Assembly (NCBI RefSeq): GCF_900129975.1
Contig: NZ_FSRG01000005.1
Coordinates: 558,001 to 622,000 of the forward strand
DNA length: 64,000 nt
Source: Halodesulfovibrio marinisediminis DSM 17456
Lineage (GTDB): Bacteria > Desulfobacterota > Desulfovibrionia > Desulfovibrionales > Desulfovibrionaceae
Direction: 5' to 3'
The position numbers and the translations under genes are program-made. Of this stretch, positions 27,526 to 35,794 are shown piece by piece. Below the pieces are notes generated by a model. It was not told the DNA's origin, did no database searches, and was given only the letters and a program-made list of their open reading frames with translations. The number at the start of each line of letters is the position of its first letter. Position 1 is the first letter of the stretch.

Positions 27526-28403
27526 CGAGCCTCTCCCTGGCTATGCCCGATTGCCGGAGCTTCCAGCCTATGGGCGCGGATGGTTACTTCAAAAAATTTA
27601 TCCGGAGTTATGGCAAACTCCTGATACGTAGCTGACAACGGTTTGCGTGTGTAGACAGCACAAAGGGTATTTGAGGCGTGATAGAGGTTTTTGTGTTCTT
27701 CTGGCGGTAGTCCATCCAGAATACCCGCCAGAACTGCCCAGCGGATTTTTTCGGGTGAGTTGGCATAGTCGTGCCATACAATCATGGAGTCATCGTCTTT
27801 TAAGAGCGGGAAAATGTTTTTTGTATCGCTGGTAACCGCTGCTGCGTGATGGTCGCCGTCGATAAAGACGAGATCAAATTTTTTATTCAGTCTTGAAAAA
27901 TCGAACGAGAGAGTATCACAGTTAATGCATGTAATATTTGGGTACTGTGTTGCATTAATAAAGAATCCATCCTGTCGGATCATGGAGCTACTGAATCCAG
28001 CTTGTGCTTGTTGCTCTGGAGATAAGCTCAGTGAATAGCAATTGTTAGTGTGTGGAGCCACGTTGGTGATGGATTCGCCGCGCCATCTGCCTATTTCAAG
28101 ATAGTCACAGTCCTCAAAGGAACGGGCAAGACCTTTAAGCAGGGCGATGTCCATAGGCGTTGCGGCGGCTTCCAGCATGGCATAGGGCGAAATAGTTTCT
28201 TCAAACTCTGGAATAAGGTCGAGCAGGTTTATCTGCGGTAGTCCGAGTTCAAGACCGTAATTTTGGGTCACATATTGTTGCCACCATATAGCATCATATC
28301 TATCGCGATAAATTGCTTTCAGTGCCTTATGCGGCTTGCGCAACATATACCAAAGTGCCTTAAGTAAGCGGGTGCGTTTTGATTGTGAAAGCGTGCGTGT
28401 CAT
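27507..28403 (-). CDS. Class I SAM-dependent methyltransferase-like protein
   Basis: A 298-residue protein with a Rossmann methyltransferase core: DYLEIGRWRGES (SAM-binding motif I, about residue 98), FDLVFIDGDHH (about 178) and IVWHDY. This layout resembles Methyltransf_24 and cephalosporin hydroxylase-like families, often found in polysaccharide gene clusters. A basic N-terminus (about 40 residues) has no signal peptide. The end overlaps the ATPase gene by 19 bases and the start is 9 bases after the FtsX gene, so it is in the operon. Probably modifies a sugar or glycan carrier; substrate unknown. Confidence 0.8.
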   Translation of the reverse strand: MTRTLSQSKRTRLLKALWYMLRKPHKALKAIYRDRYDAIWWQQYVTQNYGLELGLPQINLLDLIPEFEETISPYAMLEAAATPMDIALLKGLARSFEDCDYLEIGRWRGESITNVAPHTNNCYSLSLSPEQQAQAGFSSSMIRQDGFFINATQYPNITCINCDTLSFDFSRLNKKFDLVFIDGDHHAAAVTSDTKNIFPLLKDDDSMIVWHDYANSPEKIRWAVLAGILDGLPPEEHKNLYHASNTLCAVYTRKPLSATYQEFAITPDKFFEVTIRAHRLEAPAIGHSQGEARWKRSK

Positions 28404-28412
28404 GGGTACTTC

Positions 28413-29105
28413 CTAATGTTGCGCATTGAGTGCTTTTACTGGGTCCATACGTGCTGCAAGGATAGCTGGATACAAGACGCCGATGATGCTCAGGGTAAAA
28501 CCCGTGGCTGTGGCAATAAGAAAAGAGATAAACACATCGACCAATGATACAAGAATTAATGATGCTACACCGAAGTTGACCAGGCCATTAAGGAACGCAA
28601 AGGCAATGCCTGCCGCTGCGCCGATGGCTGCTCCGATAATGCCGAGAATTGCTGCTTCGATAAGAAATAATCTCAGGATAATGGAATCAAGGGCACCGAG
28701 GCATTTAAATATGCCGATAATGCGGAAGCGCTCGGTGACGGACATAAGCTGTGCATTAACGATGCCTACAGTGCAGACAAGAAGGGATAGTATGACAATC
28801 CAGCGTTCTTTTGGGCCGGTTGTTACCGTGCCGAGTGTCGTGTCTACATCGAATCCCATTTCTGAAAGGAGTGACGCAAACTGGGTGCCGCCAAACTGGA
28901 CAAGGCCGGTTGCGATATTCAAGTTAGTTAGAATAAATGCCAGAAATGCAACAGCAAGAATAAGGCTGCTCATAGTGATGAGCGAGCGGGTGAATCGATT
29001 CCGTAAACTTTGAACCGCAAAATCGAACGATTTGCTCCACGGAAAGCCGATACGCTGGCTGTCACCATGGGCAAAAAAATCGGTGTGTGTTGTTTTTTCC
29101 GGCAT
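28413..29105 (-). CDS. Minimal FtsX-like ABC permease
   Basis: A 230-residue FtsX permease with four predicted membrane segments: ITMSSLILAVAFLAFILT (about 42-60), a segment at 103-118, and two near 143-222. The extracytoplasmic loop between segments 1 and 2 is only about 40 residues (MacB has about 200), so it lacks the MacB core domain. The C-terminal YPAILAARMDPVKAL is the classic FtsX/MacB ending. It should pair with the ATPase at 26785 and the giant FtsX fusion, giving a lopsided transporter. Confidence 0.88.
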   Translation of the reverse strand: MPEKTTHTDFFAHGDSQRIGFPWSKSFDFAVQSLRNRFTRSLITMSSLILAVAFLAFILTNLNIATGLVQFGGTQFASLLSEMGFDVDTTLGTVTTGPKERWIVILSLLVCTVGIVNAQLMSVTERFRIIGIFKCLGALDSIILRLFLIEAAILGIIGAAIGAAAGIAFAFLNGLVNFGVASLILVSLVDVFISFLIATATGFTLSIIGVLYPAILAARMDPVKALNAQH

Positions 29106-29116
29106 AGATGTTCCTA

Positions 29117-29223
29117 TGGTACGCAGCGTACTATAGTATGTCAGTCTGCTGGGGAGCGGCTTCCTTCTTCATGGCGTTATGCAGCGAAGGTAACATGCTC
29201 TGACCGCATACTATACAGCGCTG
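29117..29223. repeat. Inverted repeat in the gap between permease and deacetylase genes
   Basis: CAGCG-TACTATAGTATG near 29117 and CATACTATACAGCGCTG near 29206 can pair imperfectly across about 70 bases. It lies inside the presumed operon transcript. There is no T-tract, so it is more likely an RNA-processing hairpin or internal regulatory site than a terminator. Confidence 0.4.
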
Positions 29224-29257
29224 GTCTATGTTCGAGCAAAATCATGAGTAATCGCCA

Positions 29258-30061
29258 TCATAGCATATAGGCATATATGGGAACAGGTTGTACGGGGTAG
29301 CTTTGCAAGATTATCAGAAGTCGTTTCAAAAAGTCTTCGGCAGCTTTGTTCATTCTGTCGTGATGGAGCATGACCCCACATCGACCGGAGGCAATGCCTG
29401 CGCTTAGTTCTGATAGCAGGCCGTTCCAGGCGCTTTCTGCTGTCAGTTCATTACGAGTATGGAGATCTACATTAACTGGAATGTCCGGCAGGATGTTTTG
29501 ATGTGGGGCAGATGTTGTCCGCGAGATAGCTTTGCAGCCTATTTCTTTTAAAGTTTGTATGTTGGAATATGAAATTCTGTTCCATGGTGGTGTGAAGAGC
29601 GGATAGAAAGTATCACCTAACAAGGAAGCTAGCGTCTCAAAGCCTTTCTGAAGCTCCTCAGCACATTCGTCATAAGGTCTGTCGGTGCTAAATTCGCATT
29701 TGCGGCCTTGTTTGACGTGATTCACGTGCGACCACCCGTGTTGATGCCAGCACCATAAGTGGTTTTTTTCAGGTGCGATTGAAAGTAGAGCATCAACGTG
29801 AGACTTAGTACTCCATGCAGGCACAGTGGCAAGTGCCAGCGGCGTGTCGTGCTCTGCAAAGATTTGAAGCATTGTTCGGCAAGGTGTTGATGGAATGGCA
29901 ATGTCGTCCGCACGGAAAAAGATTGTCGGCATTTCTCCCATGGGGCGTCCGTATTTTATATAGGTATCAATGCCTGCTTGAATACTTTGTGCAAGCCTTG
30001 CCTGAATATTGGAAGGAACTGCGTGCCATAGAGCGGAAATGTATGGTCGTTGTTTTGCCAT
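29258..30061 (-). CDS. Polysaccharide deacetylase-like (NodB-fold) protein
   Basis: A 267-residue protein of the NodB/CE4 deacetylase fold. Visible motifs: FRADDIAIP (about residue 50, in place of TFDDG), the zinc-histidine pair HQHGWSHVNH (about 108-117) and FTPPWNR (about 155). No signal peptide, so it is probably cytoplasmic and acts on a nucleotide- or lipid-linked precursor. The RADD variant resembles DUF2334-like or other divergent deacetylases. It sits between glycosyltransferase and ABC genes, in keeping with glycan modification. Confidence 0.75.
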   Translation of the reverse strand: MAKQRPYISALWHAVPSNIQARLAQSIQAGIDTYIKYGRPMGEMPTIFFRADDIAIPSTPCRTMLQIFAEHDTPLALATVPAWSTKSHVDALLSIAPEKNHLWCWHQHGWSHVNHVKQGRKCEFSTDRPYDECAEELQKGFETLASLLGDTFYPLFTPPWNRISYSNIQTLKEIGCKAISRTTSAPHQNILPDIPVNVDLHTRNELTAESAWNGLLSELSAGIASGRCGVMLHHDRMNKAAEDFLKRLLIILQSYPVQPVPIYAYML

Positions 30062-30172
30062 AGGTCACTGCCTCCAATTATCTAAAAATAAAAATTAATA
30101 TTCTGCCGTATTCTTCCTTTGAAGCTTGAGCCTTATGATGTTTGTAGATCTATTTCTTATTGGTTCAGCTTA

Positions 30173-31354
30173 TTATAGGTTTTCTAAGATTCGGACAGAC
30201 TCTGCCGCTCCTTGCAGATCAACTTGATGTTGCGGTGGGGGAGCCGGGTGGTTGAGGTACTGGTTGAGCATGGAGCTAAGGTTGTCAGGAATCATATCAT
30301 CCTGCTCAAGAATTTTTAGTGCTCCAAGCTGTTCCAGGTTTGTTGAGCGCATCCTTTGTTCACGGTTTTGATCAAAAGGATGGACGAGGCCGAATGTGTT
30401 CACTGCCAGCAGGTTCATGGTGGTGTTGTACCCAGCCATGCTTAAGGAGAGGTCTGCTGCGCTGAGATAGCTGATAAAATCGGGGATGAAGTCCGTGACT
30501 GTAATATGCGGATGAGGTGCACAACTTTCTCGAATACGTTTTTGGACTTCGGGCTGCATGAAAGGCCCTGTTGAGATCAGTAATGCGTGCGGCGTGGATG
30601 TATTAAGCTGAATTGAGGCTGCAGCAAGATTTTCTATAATTTCTGGATGGACAGAACCGCTGCCGATGCTACCGAGTATAAAAGGCATATCGGAGGCGAT
30701 AGACAGTGACTTGCGTACGGCTTCAGGATTGATGTCATGCGGTAGCGGGGTGATATAGCCTGTGTTGAAGACAGGAATTTTGATTTCGTTAATACGCGGG
30801 AAGGTTGCTTCCAGTGTGATTACCTCTGGATCTGTGTGCACAAGGACAGCATCGAAGTACGTGTTAAGAATGTTCAAAACCCGCTCTTCAAATTTTTTCT
30901 GATTTGTTTTTTCAACAAGAATATCACGCACACTACACACAATCTGCATGTTGGGAAAAGCGTGTTGTTTGGCAAGCTCAAGCACGGGCATAAGTTCAAA
31001 GCTGAATTGTTTGCGCCCGAAAGGGAAAAGTTCAACAAGAAAAATGTCAGGCTGCAACTTCTTGATTGTTTCAATAAGAATTGCGGTGCGTTGTTTTTTT
31101 ATACTTTCAAGCTCTTGCTCTGTGAGTACTTGTTTGTTCCCTTTGGTATCTTTACGGATAAACGTACCGAACTCTTCATCCATCGAGAGGGAAGGCAACT
31201 CAACAACCTGCACATGATCAGGGTAAGATATGGATACAGGGGTGCCGCCTGTAATGAGCGTAACATCATGTCCCGCAAGGGCCTTGTCTATTTCAAGACT
31301 GCGGAAAAAATGCCCCATGCCCAGTACATGCTGACAGTAGTGGACAACACGCAT
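30173..31354 (-). CDS. GT-B glycosyltransferase (MurG/COG4671-like)
   Basis: A 393-residue GT-B-fold protein. It opens with HVLGMGHFFRSLEI, the glycine-rich N-terminal motif typical of predicted glycosyltransferases of the MurG/COG4671 group, and has a C-terminal nucleotide-sugar region (LSMAGYNTTMNLLAV, about residue 312). It overlaps the phosphatase gene by one base. A homologous-looking partner is encoded at 34463. Donor and acceptor unknown. Confidence 0.78.
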   Translation of the reverse strand: MRVVHYCQHVLGMGHFFRSLEIDKALAGHDVTLITGGTPVSISYPDHVQVVELPSLSMDEEFGTFIRKDTKGNKQVLTEQELESIKKQRTAILIETIKKLQPDIFLVELFPFGRKQFSFELMPVLELAKQHAFPNMQIVCSVRDILVEKTNQKKFEERVLNILNTYFDAVLVHTDPEVITLEATFPRINEIKIPVFNTGYITPLPHDINPEAVRKSLSIASDMPFILGSIGSGSVHPEIIENLAAASIQLNTSTPHALLISTGPFMQPEVQKRIRESCAPHPHITVTDFIPDFISYLSAADLSLSMAGYNTTMNLLAVNTFGLVHPFDQNREQRMRSTNLEQLGALKILEQDDMIPDNLSSMLNQYLNHPAPPPQHQVDLQGAAESVRILENL

Positions 31355-31971
31355 TACAGCACCTCGTTAAGAGCAATCACCGAAAACTGTGTTGTTTCAG
31401 GTGGTATTGTTTCAGCAGAGATACGATGAAGAGTATACTTTTTGATAAGTTTTCCTTCTTCAGGGAGAAATTTTTTTTGCAGCAGGTGGTTAGCAACAGT
31501 CGAAATATTCCCCTGATGGGTTACGACTAGAATGTTTTCTCCTTCCCAACGGCGGGTTGCTTCATGCAATGCCTCAAGGGTCCTGCTAAGTACTTCTTTT
31601 CTGCTTTCACCGTTCGGAGGGGTGAAGTCCCAGCCCGCTGCTTCCTGACGATCAACTTCTTCAGAGTCGATCTCACGCAGGCGACTGATAGAATCACCTG
31701 TCCATATGCCCCAGTCCTGTTCCCGCAGGCGCGAATCAAGTTCAACCGGAACATGCAGGTATCTGTTTAAGGCAAGTGCGGTGAGGTGGGCGCGTGAAAG
31801 ATCACTGGTAACAATTCGTGTCCAAGAGTGTCTTTTGATTGAGGAAGCCCAGCTGTTGATATGTTCAAAACTATCTTCTTGAAGCGGAACATCATACTGC
31901 CCCTGAATTCGTTTAATGGCATTCCATGCTGTGGGGGCGTGACGCAGGAGACCTATCTGTGTTTGTTTCAT
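31354..31971 (-). CDS. Histidine phosphatase family protein
   Basis: A 205-residue phosphoglycerate-mutase-like phosphatase. The catalytic histidine is in LLRHAPTAWN (H11, family RHG motif), with QGQYDVPL, a second RLREQDWGIWTG and LVVTHQGN carrying the distal histidine. It resembles CobC/GpmB-type enzymes. In this context it may remove a phosphate from a sugar phosphate intermediate. It overlaps the glycosyltransferase gene at 31354. Confidence 0.88.
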   Translation of the reverse strand: MKQTQIGLLRHAPTAWNAIKRIQGQYDVPLQEDSFEHINSWASSIKRHSWTRIVTSDLSRAHLTALALNRYLHVPVELDSRLREQDWGIWTGDSISRLREIDSEEVDRQEAAGWDFTPPNGESRKEVLSRTLEALHEATRRWEGENILVVTHQGNISTVANHLLQKKFLPEEGKLIKKYTLHRISAETIPPETTQFSVIALNEVL

Positions 31972-31996
31972 GATAATCTCTTGTGCAGGCGTTGGC

Positions 31997-33121
31997 TTAT
32001 GTTTTTACAAGGGCGCGAAGCTGTGCGTCCAACTCTCTATAATTTTTTTCTATGTTGTGATGAGTTTCAACGTAGCTGGTTGCAGCTGATCCCATTTTTT
32101 TTCGAAGTCTTGATGATGCCGCCAGAGAACCTATGGCCTGTGCAAATGCGGTATCATTATATGACGGGGTGATAATTCCCGTTTTTCCGTTATGCACTAC
32201 CTGTGGGGCACCATCATGATCCCATGCAACAACTGGCAGTCCACAGCTTTGTGCTTCTAAATATACCATGCCAAGTCCTTCGTTTATTCCAGGGAAGGCA
32301 AAGATGTCGCAACTGGAATAAATTTGAGGTAGGTTCTCAGGGGGAATTAAGCCTAAGAACTGATGCTTGTTTGGTAATAATTTCTGTGCTTTTTTTTCTA
32401 AATGAGAACGCATGACGCCTTTTCCGGCAATCACAAGTTTAATGTCGTGTCCTTGTTCTAAGAGGCTGTGACAAGCTGTGATGACGTGTTCCACGCCTTT
32501 TGATTTTGTACCTTCTCTCAGCATGGCTACTGTTAAGATAACAATGCTGTTTGTTGCTTTCCATGCAGCGCGATACTCTGCACGTTTTGTTTCATCCCGT
32601 TTGAACTTTTTAGTTTGGATTCCGGGAGGAATGAACGTGATACGGCTGGGGGGGACAATCATTTTTAGTCCATCTATGTCACGAAGTTTGTTTGTAAAAA
32701 GATGCGTTGCCTTTTGAAGAGCCCTTTTGTTGAGGTAGTATCCGGGTTTTGTCTCCCAGCTTTTTTTCCGTTTAGCAGCGTACGAAGGCGCAAACACGGT
32801 GTAGGGAATGCCTTCTTTTGCAGCCAACGAACCGAGAATGTCTGGCGCCTTGTAGTAGGAGTGGTAGGTAAACCATACATCTGGTCTTCTGTTTTTTTGT
32901 AATTTTTTTTTAATATGATGAATGGTTGTGAATGCTTCACCCCATTTCCGAGGCTTTTTCCAAAGATATTGGGTTGTTAGTTGTGGAACTATCCACACGT
33001 CGTGTCCTTGCGTCCGGAAAAAGGTCGCTAAATTGTCTGCAATGGTCACATCACCGGATATGCGAGAATGTGTTAGTGGTTTAAACGGAGTGCAAAACGC
33101 TATTCTCATGATGACGACCAT
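31997..33121 (-). CDS. Glycosyltransferase family 4 (GT-B) protein
   Basis: A 374-residue GT4 enzyme. The C-terminal nucleotide-sugar domain shows FAFPGINEGLGMVYLEAQSCGLPVVAW (E-x7-E motif region, about residues 285-305) and the N-terminal domain begins FCTPFKPLTHSRISGD. No membrane anchor is seen. It overlaps the neighbouring GT4 gene by 16 bases. Confidence 0.88.
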   Translation of the reverse strand: MVVIMRIAFCTPFKPLTHSRISGDVTIADNLATFFRTQGHDVWIVPQLTTQYLWKKPRKWGEAFTTIHHIKKKLQKNRRPDVWFTYHSYYKAPDILGSLAAKEGIPYTVFAPSYAAKRKKSWETKPGYYLNKRALQKATHLFTNKLRDIDGLKMIVPPSRITFIPPGIQTKKFKRDETKRAEYRAAWKATNSIVILTVAMLREGTKSKGVEHVITACHSLLEQGHDIKLVIAGKGVMRSHLEKKAQKLLPNKHQFLGLIPPENLPQIYSSCDIFAFPGINEGLGMVYLEAQSCGLPVVAWDHDGAPQVVHNGKTGIITPSYNDTAFAQAIGSLAASSRLRKKMGSAATSYVETHHNIEKNYRELDAQLRALVKT

Positions 33122-34470
33122 TCTAATTCTGACAGGGGGTCTATTTCTTCTCTTACAACACCATTCTTTTCAAAAATGTGTCCAAGTTGAATAATAAGTT
33201 GTCTGTTGTTGAATACTCTATGCACCTTACGTTCAGCTTCGGTAATAATGGTCTGCCGAAGTGCTTCGTTTGTGAGCAGCTGTTCTGTGGCATCAGCAAG
33301 GGCTTCCGCGTCATCACATGGAGCGAGCAGCCCTGATTTGTTGTGTTCTACAAGCTCTGGGATTCCAGATACGCGAGTTGCCACAACAGGAACGCCCATT
33401 GCCATTGCTTCAGCAAGGACATTAGGAATGCCATCTCTGTCGCCATCTTGAGCTGTCGTGCATCCAAGCAGGAATAGATCGGCCTTGCGGTAATGGTTTA
33501 ACACTTCTTCATGTGTCAATGTGCCTGTGAATTCTACAAATTCTGTAAGCCCGTATTGGTAAATGAGGCCTTCTAACTTCTCCTGTAGCGGACCTTCACC
33601 AATAAGTGTGTACCGGAAAGGAATGTCTCGTAATAAGAGAAGGCGTAGGCTTTCTAGGATGGTATCCAGCCCTTTTTTTTCTACCAACCGTGCCACTGTG
33701 AGAATGGAGTATGGAGGATCGGCTGTAAGGCTGCCTTGCTGCGTGGAGAATAGAGAGAGGTCTATTCCATGGTAGATTGTGTGCACAGGGCAGTAGCCCG
33801 GTTGAGGAGTTCGAACCGGAGAGCCGTCTTTAATAGGAGCCAATGCATAAAGAGGAGGAGCCTTAGGGGATGGGAATGTGCGTGCAATGGTTTCCAGTGC
33901 AAGTTTATTGTATTTGGTACAGGTTACTGCAAAAAGCGCATGTTGCATTTTCTGGGCAACGCGTTCCGGTTTTTGGGTGTAGATATCTTTTGCGTGGGCA
34001 GTAAAACTGAACGGAATATTAGTAAGCTTGGCTGCATACATGGCTACGGATGTCGGTGTATGCACAAAGTGGCTGTGAAGGTGGGTAATGTTGAATGGCT
34101 CCACAGCGTTGGCAACGACGCATGCCTGCATGAAGTGTTTTATCCATGTATGTACCTTTGGGGTTTCCTTAAAGCGGGAGAGAAAGAATCTGAACGTCTT
34201 CCAGAAGGTACGGGTGTGTAGCAGGGCACATAAAATTGTGTTCCATAGCAGACGTGGAAAACCTAGAGAAATATGTTCAGGAAGATAGGTAACCTTTGCA
34301 TTGATGGATTTTACGGACTTATGTGAGAAATTTTCACGTGGTTTTCTCATTGAGAAAATATGAATAGCAAAGCCTTGCTCTTCCAGCAGTTTTATTTCGT
34401 TTGAAATAAATGTTTCTGAGATACGGGGGTATCCTTTCAGGATCATACCGAGTGTGGGAGTATTATGCAT
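33106..34470 (-). CDS. Glycosyltransferase family 4 protein
   Basis: About 454 residues, GT4 with an N-terminal GT4-like domain (GYPRISETFISNEI, reminiscent of colanic acid/exopolysaccharide WcaL-type enzymes) and the C-terminal motif DRDGIPNVLAEAMAMGVPVVATRVSGIPE. I start it at 34470, because AAGGAGA stands 9 bases upstream of that ATG; a longer in-frame start at 34518 lies inside the preceding gene and lacks a site. The gene overlaps its neighbours on both sides. Confidence 0.88.
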   Translation of the reverse strand: MHNTPTLGMILKGYPRISETFISNEIKLLEEQGFAIHIFSMRKPRENFSHKSVKSINAKVTYLPEHISLGFPRLLWNTILCALLHTRTFWKTFRFFLSRFKETPKVHTWIKHFMQACVVANAVEPFNITHLHSHFVHTPTSVAMYAAKLTNIPFSFTAHAKDIYTQKPERVAQKMQHALFAVTCTKYNKLALETIARTFPSPKAPPLYALAPIKDGSPVRTPQPGYCPVHTIYHGIDLSLFSTQQGSLTADPPYSILTVARLVEKKGLDTILESLRLLLLRDIPFRYTLIGEGPLQEKLEGLIYQYGLTEFVEFTGTLTHEEVLNHYRKADLFLLGCTTAQDGDRDGIPNVLAEAMAMGVPVVATRVSGIPELVEHNKSGLLAPCDDAEALADATEQLLTNEALRQTIITEAERKVHRVFNNRQLIIQLGHIFEKNGVVREEIDPLSELEWSSS

Positions 34471-35668
34471 CGATAGAGTCTCCTTTGAACGCGGATAATC
34501 GGGAGCGAATGATATCAAGTCCAGTCATGGAGAAGGCGTTAATGCTTTGTTCATATTGTGAAGTGTCTTCCAGCATGGTGGTTACTTTTTCTCGCAGTGA
34601 AGATGTGGTGAGGCAATCCCACTTAATATAGTCTGCCAGTTTGGCGGACTGTAATACGCGTGCACGGATGAGTTGTTCCAGCCGCGGGCTTTCACGCGGA
34701 ATGATAAGTGATGTTTTTTTAAGTGATAAAATTTCACAGATTGTATTGTACCCGCCCATGCTGACAATGAGATCTGCTGCAGCCATGATTTTTTCTAGTC
34801 GCTTATGGAACGTGGCGAAAATAACCCCAGCTTTTTTGGCTCGTTTTGCGAGAGAATCTTGTAGGTCCTGCGGGACAAAGGGACCTGAAACCATATAGGT
34901 TTTAAATGGAAGGTCAGGAGTTTCTTCTACCATGGATAGGTAGGTATCCAGCATGTGGTAGCCGTCGCCTCCTCCACCTGCCGTAACAACAACCAGCTTG
35001 GTGGAGTCATCGCTTCCATTTCCATTTCCATTCAGAAGTTGTTTAAGCGTGACTTTTCTGTTGGGTGTCTGGCGGGGAATGTACCCTGTGAAAATACATT
35101 TATTGCTGATAGATACCGGAAGACCGTACTCAACGATGGGATTGTAAAAATCTTCCTGACCGTAAATCCAAATCTCAGAATACAGATTGTCCAGTACATT
35201 GAAGTAGTTTTTTTCATTCCATTCTGCACGTGTGGAGGCAGAATCATCGAGAATATCGCGCAGTCCCAGTACTACTTTGGTATTGGGGCGTGAGGTTCTA
35301 AACCATTGAAGCACGGGAAGTACCTCACCTTTGAGCCCTACAGGGACCTTGTCCACTATGAACAGATCAGGATCAAACGATTTTGCGGTAGCAGTAATGA
35401 TTTCCTGACGGATATCCAATGCCTTTTGCGGATTTACTTTAATGGAGTGCGGTACGTAGACCGTGTTGCTTTGTTTAATCATTCCCGGAATGCGTACGAA
35501 ATCGACACCGGAAGGAATGGGAAAGCGACCGGCTATAGGGGAACCTGTCAGAATAAGAATGTTAACCCCAGGAGCACTTAAGTGTCGTGCAATAGCCATT
35601 GTTCGTCGAATATGCCCAAGTCCGTAGGTATCATGTGAGTACATGAGGATGTTGTATGTAGAACTCAT
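34463..35668 (-). CDS. GT-B glycosyltransferase (COG4671-like)
   Basis: A 401-residue protein that opens with MYSHDTYGLGHIRRTMAIA, the signature of COG4671 predicted glycosyltransferases. Its C-terminal domain has VTAGGGGDGYHML and VSMGGYNTICEILSL, the phosphate/nucleotide-sugar binding parts seen in MurG-like enzymes. It resembles the enzyme at 30173, suggesting a duplicated pair in one pathway. It is the second gene of the cluster. Confidence 0.82.
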   Translation of the reverse strand: MSSTYNILMYSHDTYGLGHIRRTMAIARHLSAPGVNILILTGSPIAGRFPIPSGVDFVRIPGMIKQSNTVYVPHSIKVNPQKALDIRQEIITATAKSFDPDLFIVDKVPVGLKGEVLPVLQWFRTSRPNTKVVLGLRDILDDSASTRAEWNEKNYFNVLDNLYSEIWIYGQEDFYNPIVEYGLPVSISNKCIFTGYIPRQTPNRKVTLKQLLNGNGNGSDDSTKLVVVTAGGGGDGYHMLDTYLSMVEETPDLPFKTYMVSGPFVPQDLQDSLAKRAKKAGVIFATFHKRLEKIMAAADLIVSMGGYNTICEILSLKKTSLIIPRESPRLEQLIRARVLQSAKLADYIKWDCLTTSSLREKVTTMLEDTSQYEQSINAFSMTGLDIIRSRLSAFKGDSIDA

Positions 35669-35794
35669 GAGTATTTACTGCACCTTGGTAAGAATTTCAC
35701 AGTCGCATGCGCAAGTATTTAAGTGTGTGAATCATTACGGGGAAAAATAGTATTATAGTTTTTGTAATGCGTTGTGTTGAATTGTTATTTCCCC

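Noticed and set aside
28426-29013. 195-residue plus-strand ORF
   Set aside because: Antisense to the FtsX permease; its arginine-rich, repetitive sequence is typical of a shadow frame.
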